Of a stretch of 64,000 bases of DNA, positions 45,954 to 54,426 are shown one piece after another. Below the pieces are notes generated by a model. The model ran no database searches. It was not told the origin of the DNA and was given only the letters and a program-made list of their open reading frames with translations. Origin of the DNA: Falsiruegeria mediterranea M17 (GTDB taxonomy: Bacteria; Pseudomonadota; Alphaproteobacteria; Rhodobacterales; Rhodobacteraceae); the NCBI RefSeq assembly GCF_900302455.1, contig NZ_ONZG01000009.1, forward strand, positions 165,486 through 229,485, in the 5' to 3' direction. Position 1 is the first letter of the stretch. Each line of letters starts with the position of its first letter. The translations under genes and the position numbers were made by a program.

Positions 45954-46031
45954 GCCACAAAGGTTTGCGGGCTCTGGCCCTTTCGGTGAAACTCGGTTAG
46001 ATACCGCACCTTCGAAAAAATGAGGTTGTCC

Positions 46032-46940
46032 ATGACCACACGTGCCGGATTTGTCGCTCTGATCGGTGAACCCAACGCGGGCAAGTCCACGTTGCTCAAC
46101 CGCATGGTCGGCGCAAAAGTGTCGATCGTGACCCACAAGGTGCAAACCACCCGCGCCCGCATTCGCGGCGTGGCGATGGAGGGTGACAGCCAGCTGGTTT
46201 TTGTCGATACACCTGGCCTATTTCAACCGCGCCGTCGCCTGGATCGTGCCATGGTCGCAGCCGCTTGGGGTGGGGCGGCGGACGCCGATGTCATCGTGCT
46301 TTTGATCGAAGCGCACCGCGGCATCACCGAAGGTGTGGAGCGTATCCTGGAGGGTCTGGAGGAGATCGGGCAGGGGCGCACCGTAGCGCTGGCGATCAAC
46401 AAAATCGACAAGGTGCAGTCCGAAGTTTTGCTGGGGCTGACCCAGGATTTGAACGAGCGGTACGCATTCGCGGAAACCTTCATGATTTCGGCTGAGCGTG
46501 GCTATGGTGTCGACGACCTGCGCGGCTGGCTGGCGGGCAAGCTGCCGGAAAGCCCGTGGCTCTATCCCGAAGATCAGATCGCGGATCTGCCAATTCGCAT
46601 GATCGCGGCCGAGATGACGCGCGAAAAGCTGACCCTGCGCCTGCATCAGGAACTGCCGTATCAGTTGACGGTCGAGACCGAGAATTGGGAAGAGCGCAAG
46701 GACGGCTCTGCCAAGATCGATCAGGTGATCTATGTCGTGCGCGACGGCCACAAGGGCATCGTGCTTGGCAAGCGTGGCGAAACGATCAAGGCGGTGAGCC
46801 AAGCAGCGCGGGCCGAGTTGGAAGAGTTCTTGGACCGCAAGATACACCTGTTCCTGCAGGTCAAGGTGCGGCCCAACTGGCTGGACGAGGCCGAGCGCTA
46901 TTCCGAGATGGGTCTTGATTTCAAAGACGGAAACGCATGA
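46032..46940 (+). CDS. era: GTPase Era
   Basis: A 302-residue GTPase with a C-terminal KH domain that matures the 30S subunit. G1 GEPNAGKST at 12-20, THKVQTTR (G2), DTPG (G3) and NKID (G4) are visible; the KH domain is at about 205-290 (GHKGIVLGKRGETIKAVSQAAR). The start is ATG 46032, with GAGG eight bases upstream; the ATG at 46020 is also in frame. It overlaps the next gene by 4 bases. Confidence 0.97.
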   Translation: MTTRAGFVALIGEPNAGKSTLLNRMVGAKVSIVTHKVQTTRARIRGVAMEGDSQLVFVDTPGLFQPRRRLDRAMVAAAWGGAADADVIVLLIEAHRGITEGVERILEGLEEIGQGRTVALAINKIDKVQSEVLLGLTQDLNERYAFAETFMISAERGYGVDDLRGWLAGKLPESPWLYPEDQIADLPIRMIAAEMTREKLTLRLHQELPYQLTVETENWEERKDGSAKIDQVIYVVRDGHKGIVLGKRGETIKAVSQAARAELEEFLDRKIHLFLQVKVRPNWLDEAERYSEMGLDFKDGNA

Positions 46941-47266
46941 CCCGGCTGACGGCCGAGTTTTGGGTTCAGGCCTATCTGGCGCGTCTCAGGTTTCAGGAAA
47001 TTCCTGCCTTTGTCGTCGCGCACGGTGACGACACCGCTGGGGCCGTTCTGGTCAAGCTGAATACGTTGGACGGGCAGGCCGCAGCCTATCAAAGAGAATA
47101 CAACCTGATGACTGGGGAACGGACCTGGTCCGAACTGGCATCAGGTGCCGAGATGGATGTAGATGCGGCCATTGCGCGCCAACGCGGGTTTGACCCCGAT
47201 CTGTGGGTGATCGAGGTCGAAGATCGCCAGGGGCGGCATCTGCTTGGGGACGAGGGGCTGGAATAG
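46937..47266 (+). CDS. DUF1491 family protein
   Basis: A 109-residue cytosolic protein. The N-terminal LTAEFWVQAYLARLRF and RQRGFDPDLWVIEVEDRQGRHLL blocks identify the DUF1491 family, present across alphaproteobacteria next to era and recO. Function unknown, but fixed linkage suggests a role with RNA or the ribosome. Confidence 0.92.
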   Translation: MTRLTAEFWVQAYLARLRFQEIPAFVVAHGDDTAGAVLVKLNTLDGQAAAYQREYNLMTGERTWSELASGAEMDVDAAIARQRGFDPDLWVIEVEDRQGRHLLGDEGLE

Positions 47267-47270
47267 ACCG

Positions 47271-47576
47271 TCACCAATTTCCGGTTTTGGTGACGATGTC
47301 ATGGCCTGTGGCATTGGGAGCGCCGCCCGCGAACTCTCTGACTTTGCCTGCAAATTCCTTGAAGTAAGGCTGGGATTGCACATGCGCAAGGGTTTCGGCG
47401 CTGTCCCAACGACCCCAATGGATGCGGGTTACTTTGTCATCGGCCACCGCCACTTGGTACGAGAAGCGGCCGTCCAACTCTTGGTCCGCATCCAACGCTG
47501 AAATAAAGGCGTCGACGGCGTTTTGCCAGACTGTTTCGTCGCCGCTAAAGGCATATGTGATTGTGATTGCGCGCAT
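47271..47576 (-). CDS. Small dimeric alpha-beta barrel protein, ABM-like
   Basis: A 101-residue protein. The pattern TITYAFSGDETVWQNAVDAFISAL, SYQVAVADDKVTRIHWGRWDS, HVQSQPYFKEFAG fits the antibiotic-biosynthesis-monooxygenase-like fold. Function unknown; the fold is also used by signalling and heme-handling proteins. AAGGAG lies just upstream on the minus strand. It is inserted, opposite in direction, between DUF1491 and recO. Confidence 0.78.
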   Translation of the reverse strand: MRAITITYAFSGDETVWQNAVDAFISALDADQELDGRFSYQVAVADDKVTRIHWGRWDSAETLAHVQSQPYFKEFAGKVREFAGGAPNATGHDIVTKTGNW

Positions 47577-47684
47577 GGCGTCACTCCTTTTTAACGCTTT
47601 AGTTAAATAAATGTGGCAGCAAGCGAGGAGTCAAGTGGGCTTGCAGCGTCTCGCGGGTTGCGTTCTGTTAGCCTTGGATGTTTT

Positions 47685-47690
47685 GAGGGA
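47685..47690 (+). promoter_or_regulatory. Ribosome binding site that fixes a TTG start for recO
   Basis: GAGGGA lies seven bases before TTG 47698, whose product begins at the conserved DWRDHG block of RecO. It makes the earlier in-frame ATG at 47611 unlikely. Confidence 0.6.
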
Positions 47691-47697
47691 CCGTTTT

Positions 47698-48423
47698 TTG
47701 GATTGGCGCGATCATGGAATTTTGCTGACGGTCAGGCGCCACGGAGAGACGGCGGCGATCATCGACGTGTTCACCGAAGGGCACGGGCGTCATGCGGGTG
47801 TTGTGCGTGGTGGCACCAGCCGCAAGGTTGCTCCGATCCTACAGCCTGGTGCCCAGCTGGACCTGCTGTGGCGCGCACGGCTTGAGGATCACCTGGGCAG
47901 CTATCAGGTTGAACCGCTGCGCAGCCGGGCGGCTGTGGCGCTGTCGGGGCGGTTGCCGCTGTCGGGTCTGAATGCGGTGACAAGCCTGCTGGCTTTTGCC
48001 TTGCCCGAGCGCGAGCCGCATGCGGATTTATATCGACGGTCAGAGCAGCTCTTGGATTTGTTGGGACAGGACGAGATCTGGCCGCTGGCGTATTTGCGGT
48101 GGGAAATGGCCTTGCTGGATGAGTTGGGGTTTGGGATGGATCTGTCGGCCTGTGCGGTGACCGGGTCGGACCAGGACCTAGCTTACGTTTCGCCCAAATC
48201 GGGGCGCGCCGTCTCGCGTACAGGGGCTGGGGAATGGGTCGATCGGCTGTTGGACCTGCCTCCGGTTATGCGGGGCCAAGGAGGCGCCTCGGACGACGAG
48301 GTGGCTCGAGCTTTGCGTACCACCGGGTATTTTCTGGAACACAGATTGGCGCCCGCATTGGGATCGCGCCCTTTGCCTGAGGCGCGAGGTCGGTTCTTGG
48401 ACGCCTTTACTCGGAGGCTGTGA
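47698..48423 (+). CDS. recO: DNA repair protein RecO
   Basis: A 241-residue protein that anneals strands and loads RecA in the RecFOR pathway. The start is TTG 47698, giving the family N-terminus (L/M)[17 protein letters not shown]-terminal OB fold about 1-80 and helical C-terminal domain about 85-235 ([28 protein letters not shown]). The zinc cysteines of some RecO proteins are mostly absent, with only one Cys near 152. Its 3' end overlaps a convergent META-domain gene by 17 bases. Confidence 0.93.
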   Translation: MDWRDHGILLTVRRHGETAAIIDVFTEGHGRHAGVVRGGTSRKVAPILQPGAQLDLLWRARLEDHLGSYQVEPLRSRAAVALSGRLPLSGLNAVTSLLAFALPEREPHADLYRRSEQLLDLLGQDEIWPLAYLRWEMALLDELGFGMDLSACAVTGSDQDLAYVSPKSGRAVSRTGAGEWVDRLLDLPPVMRGQGGASDDEVARALRTTGYFLEHRLAPALGSRPLPEARGRFLDAFTRRL

Positions 48424-48796
48424 ATACCATTTCGTTGCCCGCATCACTGCGCAAGATCAGGGTATTCCCGGACACCTCGGATTGGGTCATCAACAAGAGC
48501 GCTGCGAAATAGGTGCCTTCTTCAACAAGGTGGGGGCATTCAGAGGTGTCGGCACCGAACGCTTTGAGTTCGAACCAGGGGTAGGGCGCGTCGAGGGTGG
48601 CGCGATAGGCATTGCACGGAGCCTGCCCGGCTATCCGGCCGGTTTCGGGGAAGGTCAGGGTGATGGGAACAGAGAAGCGGCCTGCGTCGATGCTCTGCAA
48701 TTCCCAGGTCAGCCCCGCAGCACCATAAGCTGCGATGGTCTCGTCTGAGCTGCACTGCAGCAGGGCGAGAAATGGCAAAATGAGCAAGGTTCGCAT
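48407..48796 (-). CDS. META-domain lipoprotein
   Basis: A 129-residue protein. The N-terminal [15 protein letters not shown] resembles a lipoprotein signal, with the unusual residue Gln before the Cys15 of the lipobox. The META-like domain ([31 protein letters not shown]) is typical of heat-shock protein HslJ-type folds in the periplasm. It is convergent with and overlaps recO by 17 bases. Function unknown. Confidence 0.78.
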   Translation of the reverse strand: MRTLLILPFLALLQCSSDETIAAYGAAGLTWELQSIDAGRFSVPITLTFPETGRIAGQAPCNAYRATLDAPYPWFELKAFGADTSECPHLVEEGTYFAALLLMTQSEVSGNTLILRSDAGNEMVFTASE

Positions 48797-48852
48797 TGCG
48801 GCTCTCCGGATGGGTATGTTGTTGGTATCTGAGGTCCCGGGGGCTCTGCAAT

Positions 48853-48953
48853 GGGGGAGTGCTCCCGCCCGTCGTCAATGTCCCTGGCGGGACATCTCCT
48901 CCCGTTGGGCCAGGCTCATGCCGTCCGCAGGACGCAAGGCCGGAGGCCGCGCA
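48853..48953 (+). repeat. Dispersed GC-rich hairpin element, copy 6 (short form)
   Basis: It begins with GGGGGAGTGCTCCCGCCC, shares CATCTCCTCCCGTTGGGCC and GCCGTCCGCAGGACGCAAGG with copy 5, but lacks the second arm of its long internal hairpin. It lies between two minus-strand genes, upstream of the META-domain gene and downstream of mcd. Confidence 0.7.
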
Positions 48954-48991
48954 GATTTTGGCAGTGGATTGTCAGATGAACGGGAGCGCTG

Positions 48992-49026
48992 GAAAAGAAA
49001 AGGCCCGGCGTTTGAAACCGGGCCCA
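48992..49026 (-). terminator. Intrinsic terminator after mcd
   Basis: Arms GGCCCGG (49002-49008) and CCGGGCC (49018-49024), followed on the minus strand by a T-rich tract TTTTCTTTT. It lies 29 bases after the end of the dehydrogenase gene. Confidence 0.85.
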
Positions 49027-49052
49027 GTCGGGGAATGTTCTGATGTTGAAGT

Positions 49053-50744
49053 TTAGCCCAGCAAGCGGCGGGCGATGACCTGCGCCTGGATTTCTGCGGC
49101 CCCTTCGAAGATGTTCAGGATGCGCGCGTCACACAGAACGCGCGAGATCTTGTATTCGAGCGCAAAGCCGTTACCGCCGTGGATTTGCAGACCGTTGTCG
49201 GCAGCCGCCCAAGCCACGCGGGCGCCCAGGAGTTTCGCCATACCTGCCTCAAGATCGCAGCGGCGGTCGTGGTCTTTTTCCCAGGCCGAGAAATACGTCA
49301 ACTGACGCGCAACCATGATCTCAACCGCCATCATCGCCAGCTTGCCTGACACACGGGGGAAGTTGATCAGCGACTTGCCGAACTGTTTGCGGTCTTGTGC
49401 GTATTGCATCGCGATGTCCAAAGCGCATTGTGCCACGCCGATGGCACGGGCGGCAGTCTGGATGCGGGCCGACTCGAACGTTTGCATCAGCTGTTTGAAG
49501 CCTTTGCCTTCTTCGCCGCCCAGCAAGTTCTCGCCCTTGACCTTGAAGCCGTCGAAACCCAGTTCGTATTCCTTCATGCCGCGATAGCCCAGAACCTCGA
49601 TCTCGCCGCCGGTCATGCCCGGTGTCGGGAAGGGGTTTTCGTCGGTGCCCGGCGTCTTTTCCGCCAGGAACATCGACAGGCCACGGTGGTCGGTGGTGTT
49701 TGGGTCGGTGCGCGCAAGCATGGTCATTACGTGGGTGCGCGCGGCGTGGGTGATCCAAGTCTTGTTGCCGGTAACCTCGTAGTCGCCATCAGCATTTTTG
49801 ACCGCACGGGTGCGCAGCGAGCCCAAGTCCGAGCCTGTGTTGGGTTCGGTGAAGACAGCGGTGGGCAGGATTTCCGCGCTGGCAATCTTGGGCAGCCAGT
49901 TGGCTTTCTGTTCATCAGTGCCGCCGGCCATGATCAACTCGGCTGCGATTTCCGAACGGGTGCCTAGAGAGCCCACGCCAATGTAACCGCGCGACAACTC
50001 TTCGGAGACGACGCACATGGAGGCCTTGGACAGGCCAAAGCCGCCGAACTCTTCAGGGATGGTCAGGCCAAAGACGCCCATATCGGCCAGTTCATTGATG
50101 ATCTCGAGCGGAATCAGCTCATCCTTGAGGTGCCAATCGTGCGCTTCGGGTTCGACTTTTTCCTGCGCATAGCGGCGGAACTGATCACGGATCATCTCCA
50201 GCTCTTCATCCAGGCCGGAGGCTCCGAACATGGTCGAGCCTGCCTGCTCTTCCATCAGCTCAACAAGGCGCGAACGGGCGGCTTGGCTGTTGGCAGAGGA
50301 CATCAGTGACTGCACTTCAGCGCATTGGAAACCCGACAGCGCGTCCCAACCCAGCCCCATGTCCTGTAGGCGCACGACTTCGGTCTGGTTCATCGGGATG
50401 CCACCTGCGATCTGGTGCAGGTATTCACCAAACGCGATCTGATGCAGTAGCTGCTCCATCTCGCCAAAGTTGCCGTTGGTTTGCAGCGCTTCGGCCCAAC
50501 GTTGCATTTGTTGCAGCGAATTCTGATAAGTCGCCAACCATGCCAGGCCATGTGCAGCAGTCTGGTTGGCCTCGATCAGTGCGCCCGAGATCTTGCCATC
50601 GGCGCTTACCATATCGCGAACCGAAGCACGGGCGGCGTCGAACACGGCGTTGACCGGGGCAATCGCCGCGCCGGTCAGCGTCAGAAGGTCGGGCAAAATC
50701 ACGGGGTTCGTCATCGTCGTCATATCCTGTCCGTCATGGGCCAT
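49053..50744 (-). CDS. mcd: Acyl-CoA dehydrogenase, probable (2S)-methylsuccinyl-CoA dehydrogenase
   Basis: A 563-residue flavoprotein. The first 170 or so residues are an extension absent from ordinary acyl-CoA dehydrogenases; this length and extension match Mcd of the ethylmalonyl-CoA pathway, which converts methylsuccinyl-CoA to mesaconyl-CoA. The core has FTEPNTGSD, VTGNKTWITHA and FEGAAEIQ with catalytic Glu547. It would pass electrons to ETF, whose alpha gene lies at the far end of the window. The assignment rests on architecture, not a search. Confidence 0.82.
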   Translation of the reverse strand: MAHDGQDMTTMTNPVILPDLLTLTGAAIAPVNAVFDAARASVRDMVSADGKISGALIEANQTAAHGLAWLATYQNSLQQMQRWAEALQTNGNFGEMEQLLHQIAFGEYLHQIAGGIPMNQTEVVRLQDMGLGWDALSGFQCAEVQSLMSSANSQAARSRLVELMEEQAGSTMFGASGLDEELEMIRDQFRRYAQEKVEPEAHDWHLKDELIPLEIINELADMGVFGLTIPEEFGGFGLSKASMCVVSEELSRGYIGVGSLGTRSEIAAELIMAGGTDEQKANWLPKIASAEILPTAVFTEPNTGSDLGSLRTRAVKNADGDYEVTGNKTWITHAARTHVMTMLARTDPNTTDHRGLSMFLAEKTPGTDENPFPTPGMTGGEIEVLGYRGMKEYELGFDGFKVKGENLLGGEEGKGFKQLMQTFESARIQTAARAIGVAQCALDIAMQYAQDRKQFGKSLINFPRVSGKLAMMAVEIMVARQLTYFSAWEKDHDRRCDLEAGMAKLLGARVAWAAADNGLQIHGGNGFALEYKISRVLCDARILNIFEGAAEIQAQVIARRLLG

Positions 50745-50887
50745 GAATCACATCCTTTGTTCTTGGCTTGGTCATATCATTTTGCACGTGCAGCGCAACA
50801 TAAATACGCAGAAACGCTGCGTATGGTTCATTTATTGCGTAATGATTTTTGCAGTGCAGCGACGGATCAGAGTGATATTGGTGGGAT

Positions 50888-51655
50888 ATGATGACCCTGA
50901 TTTCGATCCTCAGCCCGATGGAATGGGCCTTGGCCTTTGGCGTGCTGTTCATTGCGGGATTGATCAAGGGTATGGTGGGTTTTGCCATGCCAATGATCTC
51001 CATCTCGGGGTTGAGTATGGTTCTGCCACCCGATTGGGCTTTGGCTGGGTTGATTATTCCAACGCTCGTGACCAACGGGATGCAGTCGTTCGGGCAGGGC
51101 GTGCGGGCTGCCATCACATCTGTGCGACGGTTTCGGGTGTTTTTGGGTGTGGGATTGGTCTTTCTGCTGATCGGCTCGCAACTGGTGACGCGCGTCGACC
51201 CTGACACGTTTCTGTTGCTGATTGCTGTTCCGGTGGCGTTGTTTGCGATGGTGCAGCTGTTGGGGTGGCAGTTCACGCTGTCTGTCCCATCGATGCGGAT
51301 CGAGGCTGCGACAGGTGCGGTCGCTGGATTTGTGGGCGGTATGGCCGGCGTCTGGGGGCCGCCCACGGTGGCTTACTTGACTGCTCTCAATACACCCAAG
51401 ACAGATCAGATGCGAGTGCAAGGCGTGATCTATGGCCTAGGGGCCATCGCGCTTGTTGTGGCGCATGTGACCTCGGGCATCTTGCGAAGCGAGACGCTGG
51501 TCTTCTCGCTTGCGCTGGTGGCGCCGGGCGTGATGGGCATGTGGGCCGGGGGGCTGCTGCAGGATCGGATTGATCAGGCCATGTTTCGCCGGATCACCCT
51601 GATCGTGCTATTGGTGGCTGCATTGAACTTGTTGCGTCGCGCGCTCATGGGATGA
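50888..51655 (+). CDS. TauE/SafE (UPF0721) family permease
   Basis: A 255-residue inner-membrane protein with seven to eight hydrophobic segments. IAGLIKGMVGFAMPM and GAVAGFVGGMAGVWGPPTVAYL are the two family blocks. Members export sulfite, sulfoacetate or related anions. The ATG at 50888 (or 50891) is divergent from mcd. It converges on the MttB-type gene with only 3 bases between the stops. Confidence 0.9.
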   Translation: MMTLISILSPMEWALAFGVLFIAGLIKGMVGFAMPMISISGLSMVLPPDWALAGLIIPTLVTNGMQSFGQGVRAAITSVRRFRVFLGVGLVFLLIGSQLVTRVDPDTFLLLIAVPVALFAMVQLLGWQFTLSVPSMRIEAATGAVAGFVGGMAGVWGPPTVAYLTALNTPKTDQMRVQGVIYGLGAIALVVAHVTSGILRSETLVFSLALVAPGVMGMWAGGLLQDRIDQAMFRRITLIVLLVAALNLLRRALMG

Positions 51656-51658
51656 GCG

Positions 51659-53182
51659 TTAGAGAATTGGAAGGCGCGCCCTGATTTCCCGGTCCTGATC
51701 TGCGGTCAGGTAGTCCGGATGATGCTCGTCCAAAATGGCCTGCGCCTTGCTGCGCGCCACCGACCGAGCATCTGGTGCACCTTTGTCCTCCCAAGCTTTG
51801 GGCGTGTCGCGGTCGGCGATCCGAGGATAGAAATAGTCTCGCTCCATTGCAGACAAAGTATGTGTTCCCCCCAGAAAATGCCCTTCGCCCAGAATCGCTT
51901 CGCAAATCGCATCAAATCCAAGGTTCTCGGGCGTCACTTCGACCCCCCGCAGGGCGCGGTAAGTGTGGGCGTGCATCTCATCATCCAGAACAAAGGCCTC
52001 GAAGCTGACTCCGAGAAGAGAGGCCATCATGCCCGAGCTTTCGTAGATCAGGTTACCGCCGGCCAATGCAGCGGCCATGGATGTCATGGCTTTCTCTACG
52101 CCGTATTGCGCATCCACCGCCTTGGCGTCTGTCATGGATGCTGCCACGCCCGACGGCAGGCCCAGCCAGTTCGAAAGTTGCGCAGAGGCGGCGTTGAGTA
52201 CGGCAATCTCCCCACCACCGCCGGAAAACGCGCCCGTGCGCAGGTCGATGACAAGGGGCCAGTTCGAAAACACCATCGGATGTCCCGGTTTTATGGCTTG
52301 GACCATCACGAGGCTCGCCAGAGTTTCCGCCAGCGATTGCGCCAAAAACCCGGCAAGGGTGGCGGGTGCTGTTGCTCCGGCCTGGGCCGCGGTGATGCAC
52401 GAGACGGGAATATTGTGTTCAAGACAGGCAAACGTGACGTCGACCGCATCCTCGGCATAGCGCATGGGGGAAATGACGGGCGAGATGTGTGTTTTCAGGA
52501 ACGGTCGCTGCGAGAAGGCGCCAGGACCACCTGCGACGATGTCCAGCATGTCGACGATAGGGCGGACGTGTTCGGCAATGGTAAATGCGGTGGCGACAGG
52601 CTTGGTGGTGTTCCTGAGCAGCGTGTAAGCGGTGTTCACATCCAGTTCGAATGTGTCTTCGATATCTGTGGCGATGCAGCAGCGGGTGAACCAGCTGATG
52701 TTGGTCAGGCGGTCTTGCAGTCGGGTGAAATCGCGCAGGTCCTGCAGGGTTGAGGCGCGGTACTGGCCGCTGTGAAGGTCCAGTGTCTGCACGGCTGCGC
52801 CGCCGGTGCCAAAATGGACATGTTGCCCGCCCACCTCGATGCTGCGGGACGGGTCGCGCCCATGAAGAGGAAACTGACGCGGGGCTGCCGCCATGGCCGA
52901 GCGGACCAGTGTTTCCGGCATTTGAATGCGATTTCCTGACCGCGTTGCACCGGCCTTGACCAGAGCGTGCGCCAGCCGGTCTGGCGTCTCGCCCATGCCA
53001 AGCTCGGCCAGCAGACGCAGGGCCGTGTCGAAAATCGCAGTCATGTCTGCTTCGGACAGGGGCTTGTATTGCCCACCAATCTGCCCGGGCGGGCACGGGT
53101 TTACTTTCGGCGGGGCTGCGCGCTGTGCGTGGCGTTCCTTGCGTCCCGATCGACGTGTTCGGCTTGATTTTGGCGATGTCAC
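51659..53182 (-). CDS. MttB family methyltransferase without pyrrolysine
   Basis: A 507-residue TIM-barrel methyltransferase related to trimethylamine methyltransferase. There is no in-frame UAG for pyrrolysine, so it belongs to the non-Pyl group, some of whose members demethylate glycine betaine, proline betaine or carnitine through a corrinoid protein. The GGGEIAVLNAASAQLSNWLGLP and YESSGMMASLLGVSFE blocks are typical. The corrinoid protein and methyl acceptor genes are not here. Its basic N-terminal tail is unusual for a cytosolic enzyme. Confidence 0.85.
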   Translation of the reverse strand: MTSPKSSRTRRSGRKERHAQRAAPPKVNPCPPGQIGGQYKPLSEADMTAIFDTALRLLAELGMGETPDRLAHALVKAGATRSGNRIQMPETLVRSAMAAAPRQFPLHGRDPSRSIEVGGQHVHFGTGGAAVQTLDLHSGQYRASTLQDLRDFTRLQDRLTNISWFTRCCIATDIEDTFELDVNTAYTLLRNTTKPVATAFTIAEHVRPIVDMLDIVAGGPGAFSQRPFLKTHISPVISPMRYAEDAVDVTFACLEHNIPVSCITAAQAGATAPATLAGFLAQSLAETLASLVMVQAIKPGHPMVFSNWPLVIDLRTGAFSGGGGEIAVLNAASAQLSNWLGLPSGVAASMTDAKAVDAQYGVEKAMTSMAAALAGGNLIYESSGMMASLLGVSFEAFVLDDEMHAHTYRALRGVEVTPENLGFDAICEAILGEGHFLGGTHTLSAMERDYFYPRIADRDTPKAWEDKGAPDARSVARSKAQAILDEHHPDYLTADQDREIRARLPIL

Positions 53183-53345
53183 GTGTGGTGCCTCGTATTC
53201 ATGTTACGGGAACTAGACACGAGCCGAGGGGCATGGCTCAAGCGCCGCGACCCGGTTGCGGTTTCGTCAAATCAAGTTTTCAGATCTTGGAATGTTGCGC
53301 ATAGAGCACGAGGGTTAATTCGCCGCTTTTGGCGACCCAGGAGCC

Positions 53346-53443
53346 CCAAGCGGAACCGCGCCGAGCGACTAGCGAGGCGCTCGGCCCAAGGCCGCTGGCG
53401 GTGCTGGCAAAGCCAAGATCGCCCGGGTGCGGGGGCGCCCCCG
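53346..53443 (+). repeat. Dispersed GC-rich hairpin element, copy 7 (half copy)
   Basis: Matches only the right half of copy 2: CGGAACCGCGCCGAGCGACT, GGCGCTCGGCCCAAGGCCG and the end CGGGTGCGGGGGCGCCCCCG. It lacks the CCCGCCCGTCGT half. It ends 13 bases before the stop codon of the membrane-protein gene at 53456. Confidence 0.7.
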
Positions 53444-53455
53444 TCCATTTGGAAT

Positions 53456-54007
53456 TCAGTTGCCTGAGGAGTTTCGGCGCATGTAGCGGAAAATGTAAAG
53501 CAACCCCAGCATAAGGAAGAACAGACCAAAAATATCGCCGATCAGATAGGCCACGTATTCGACCGTTTCGCTTCCAAAGGCCATGTTGGTTAACAGCGCC
53601 ATCAGCACTGATGTCACGATGCCGACGCCCATGACGCAGGGCCAGCAGGGTGTTTTTCCCGGTTGTGGTCGAATATCCTGTCCAACAAAGGCCAATGCCA
53701 TGAACACTGCAGGCGCCACTGTGACGGCGATAGCAATTGCAATAAGTCTGCTGGGCAGGAACACGTCCATCCCACCGACGTACAAAAACACCAAAAACAC
53801 ACCTGGCAGCAGCGCCGGAATGGCCCGCCAGCCCAATAGCCACGCAGTCAGAACGCGAATGCCATGAGGCAGGAACAACAGGCTCGCCCGGCTGGGGAAC
53901 TCGGGAAAGAACATGCTCTGCAACGGCGTCACAACCTCGAACACAACCAGAAAAGCTGCGAGGTAAAGACCAGATGCTACAAGCGTTTCCTTAGCCAGCG
54001 TACGCAC
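53456..54007 (-). CDS. Hypothetical membrane protein
   Basis: A 183-residue protein with about five hydrophobic helices (residues 10-30, 45-65, 68-85, 95-115, 130-175). SLLFLPHGIRVLTAWLLGW resembles part of the MASE1 sensor-type membrane region, but no signalling domain is attached. It starts at the ATG at 54007-54005, 29 bases after the small HTH gene. Function unknown. Confidence 0.7.
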   Translation of the reverse strand: MRTLAKETLVASGLYLAAFLVVFEVVTPLQSMFFPEFPSRASLLFLPHGIRVLTAWLLGWRAIPALLPGVFLVFLYVGGMDVFLPSRLIAIAIAVTVAPAVFMALAFVGQDIRPQPGKTPCWPCVMGVGIVTSVLMALLTNMAFGSETVEYVAYLIGDIFGLFFLMLGLLYIFRYMRRNSSGN

Positions 54008-54036
54008 GAGTGGGTCCGCTGGACTGTTTTGTCAGA

Positions 54037-54399
54037 TTAGATTCTCGGTCCATTAACCGTGTATTGCCCTCTGTTCACCGAATTGCAGTGCGACAGGTAC
54101 CCTTTGTTGACCAGGGACTTCAGCGCACGAAAAAACGTAGGGCGGGAAACGGTTTGGAGTAGGGTGTGTTCGATCAAACCAACGGTTCGCACCCCATTTC
54201 CATTCTCTGACAGCTCGTTGGCGGCATAGTAAATGTCACGTTCAACCGGTGTAAGGTCTTGTAATCCCAGCGAACGCTCCATGCTGAGCATGAGTTTTCT
54301 GAGTTCCGCCAGTTTTGAAAGTTCACACATATGTTCAGTTGCCTGTTCAGTGACCTGTTGATCTATAGTGCCATGCAGTTGCGATATCATCGCAGCCAA
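54037..54399 (-). CDS. Small winged-helix DNA-binding protein
   Basis: A 120-residue protein. Residues 45-115 form a winged helix-turn-helix (LTPVERDIYYAANELS, TVSRPTFFRALKSLVNKGYLSH), similar to the MarR or ROK-type HTH of small regulators. It lies upstream of the membrane-protein gene in the same direction; the two may be one transcript. Alternative starts are near residues 4 and 24. Ligand and targets unknown. Confidence 0.75.
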   Translation of the reverse strand: MAAMISQLHGTIDQQVTEQATEHMCELSKLAELRKLMLSMERSLGLQDLTPVERDIYYAANELSENGNGVRTVGLIEHTLLQTVSRPTFFRALKSLVNKGYLSHCNSVNRGQYTVNGPRI

Positions 54400-54426
54400 A
54401 AGTTACTGATTTCCGTAGGTATCACA

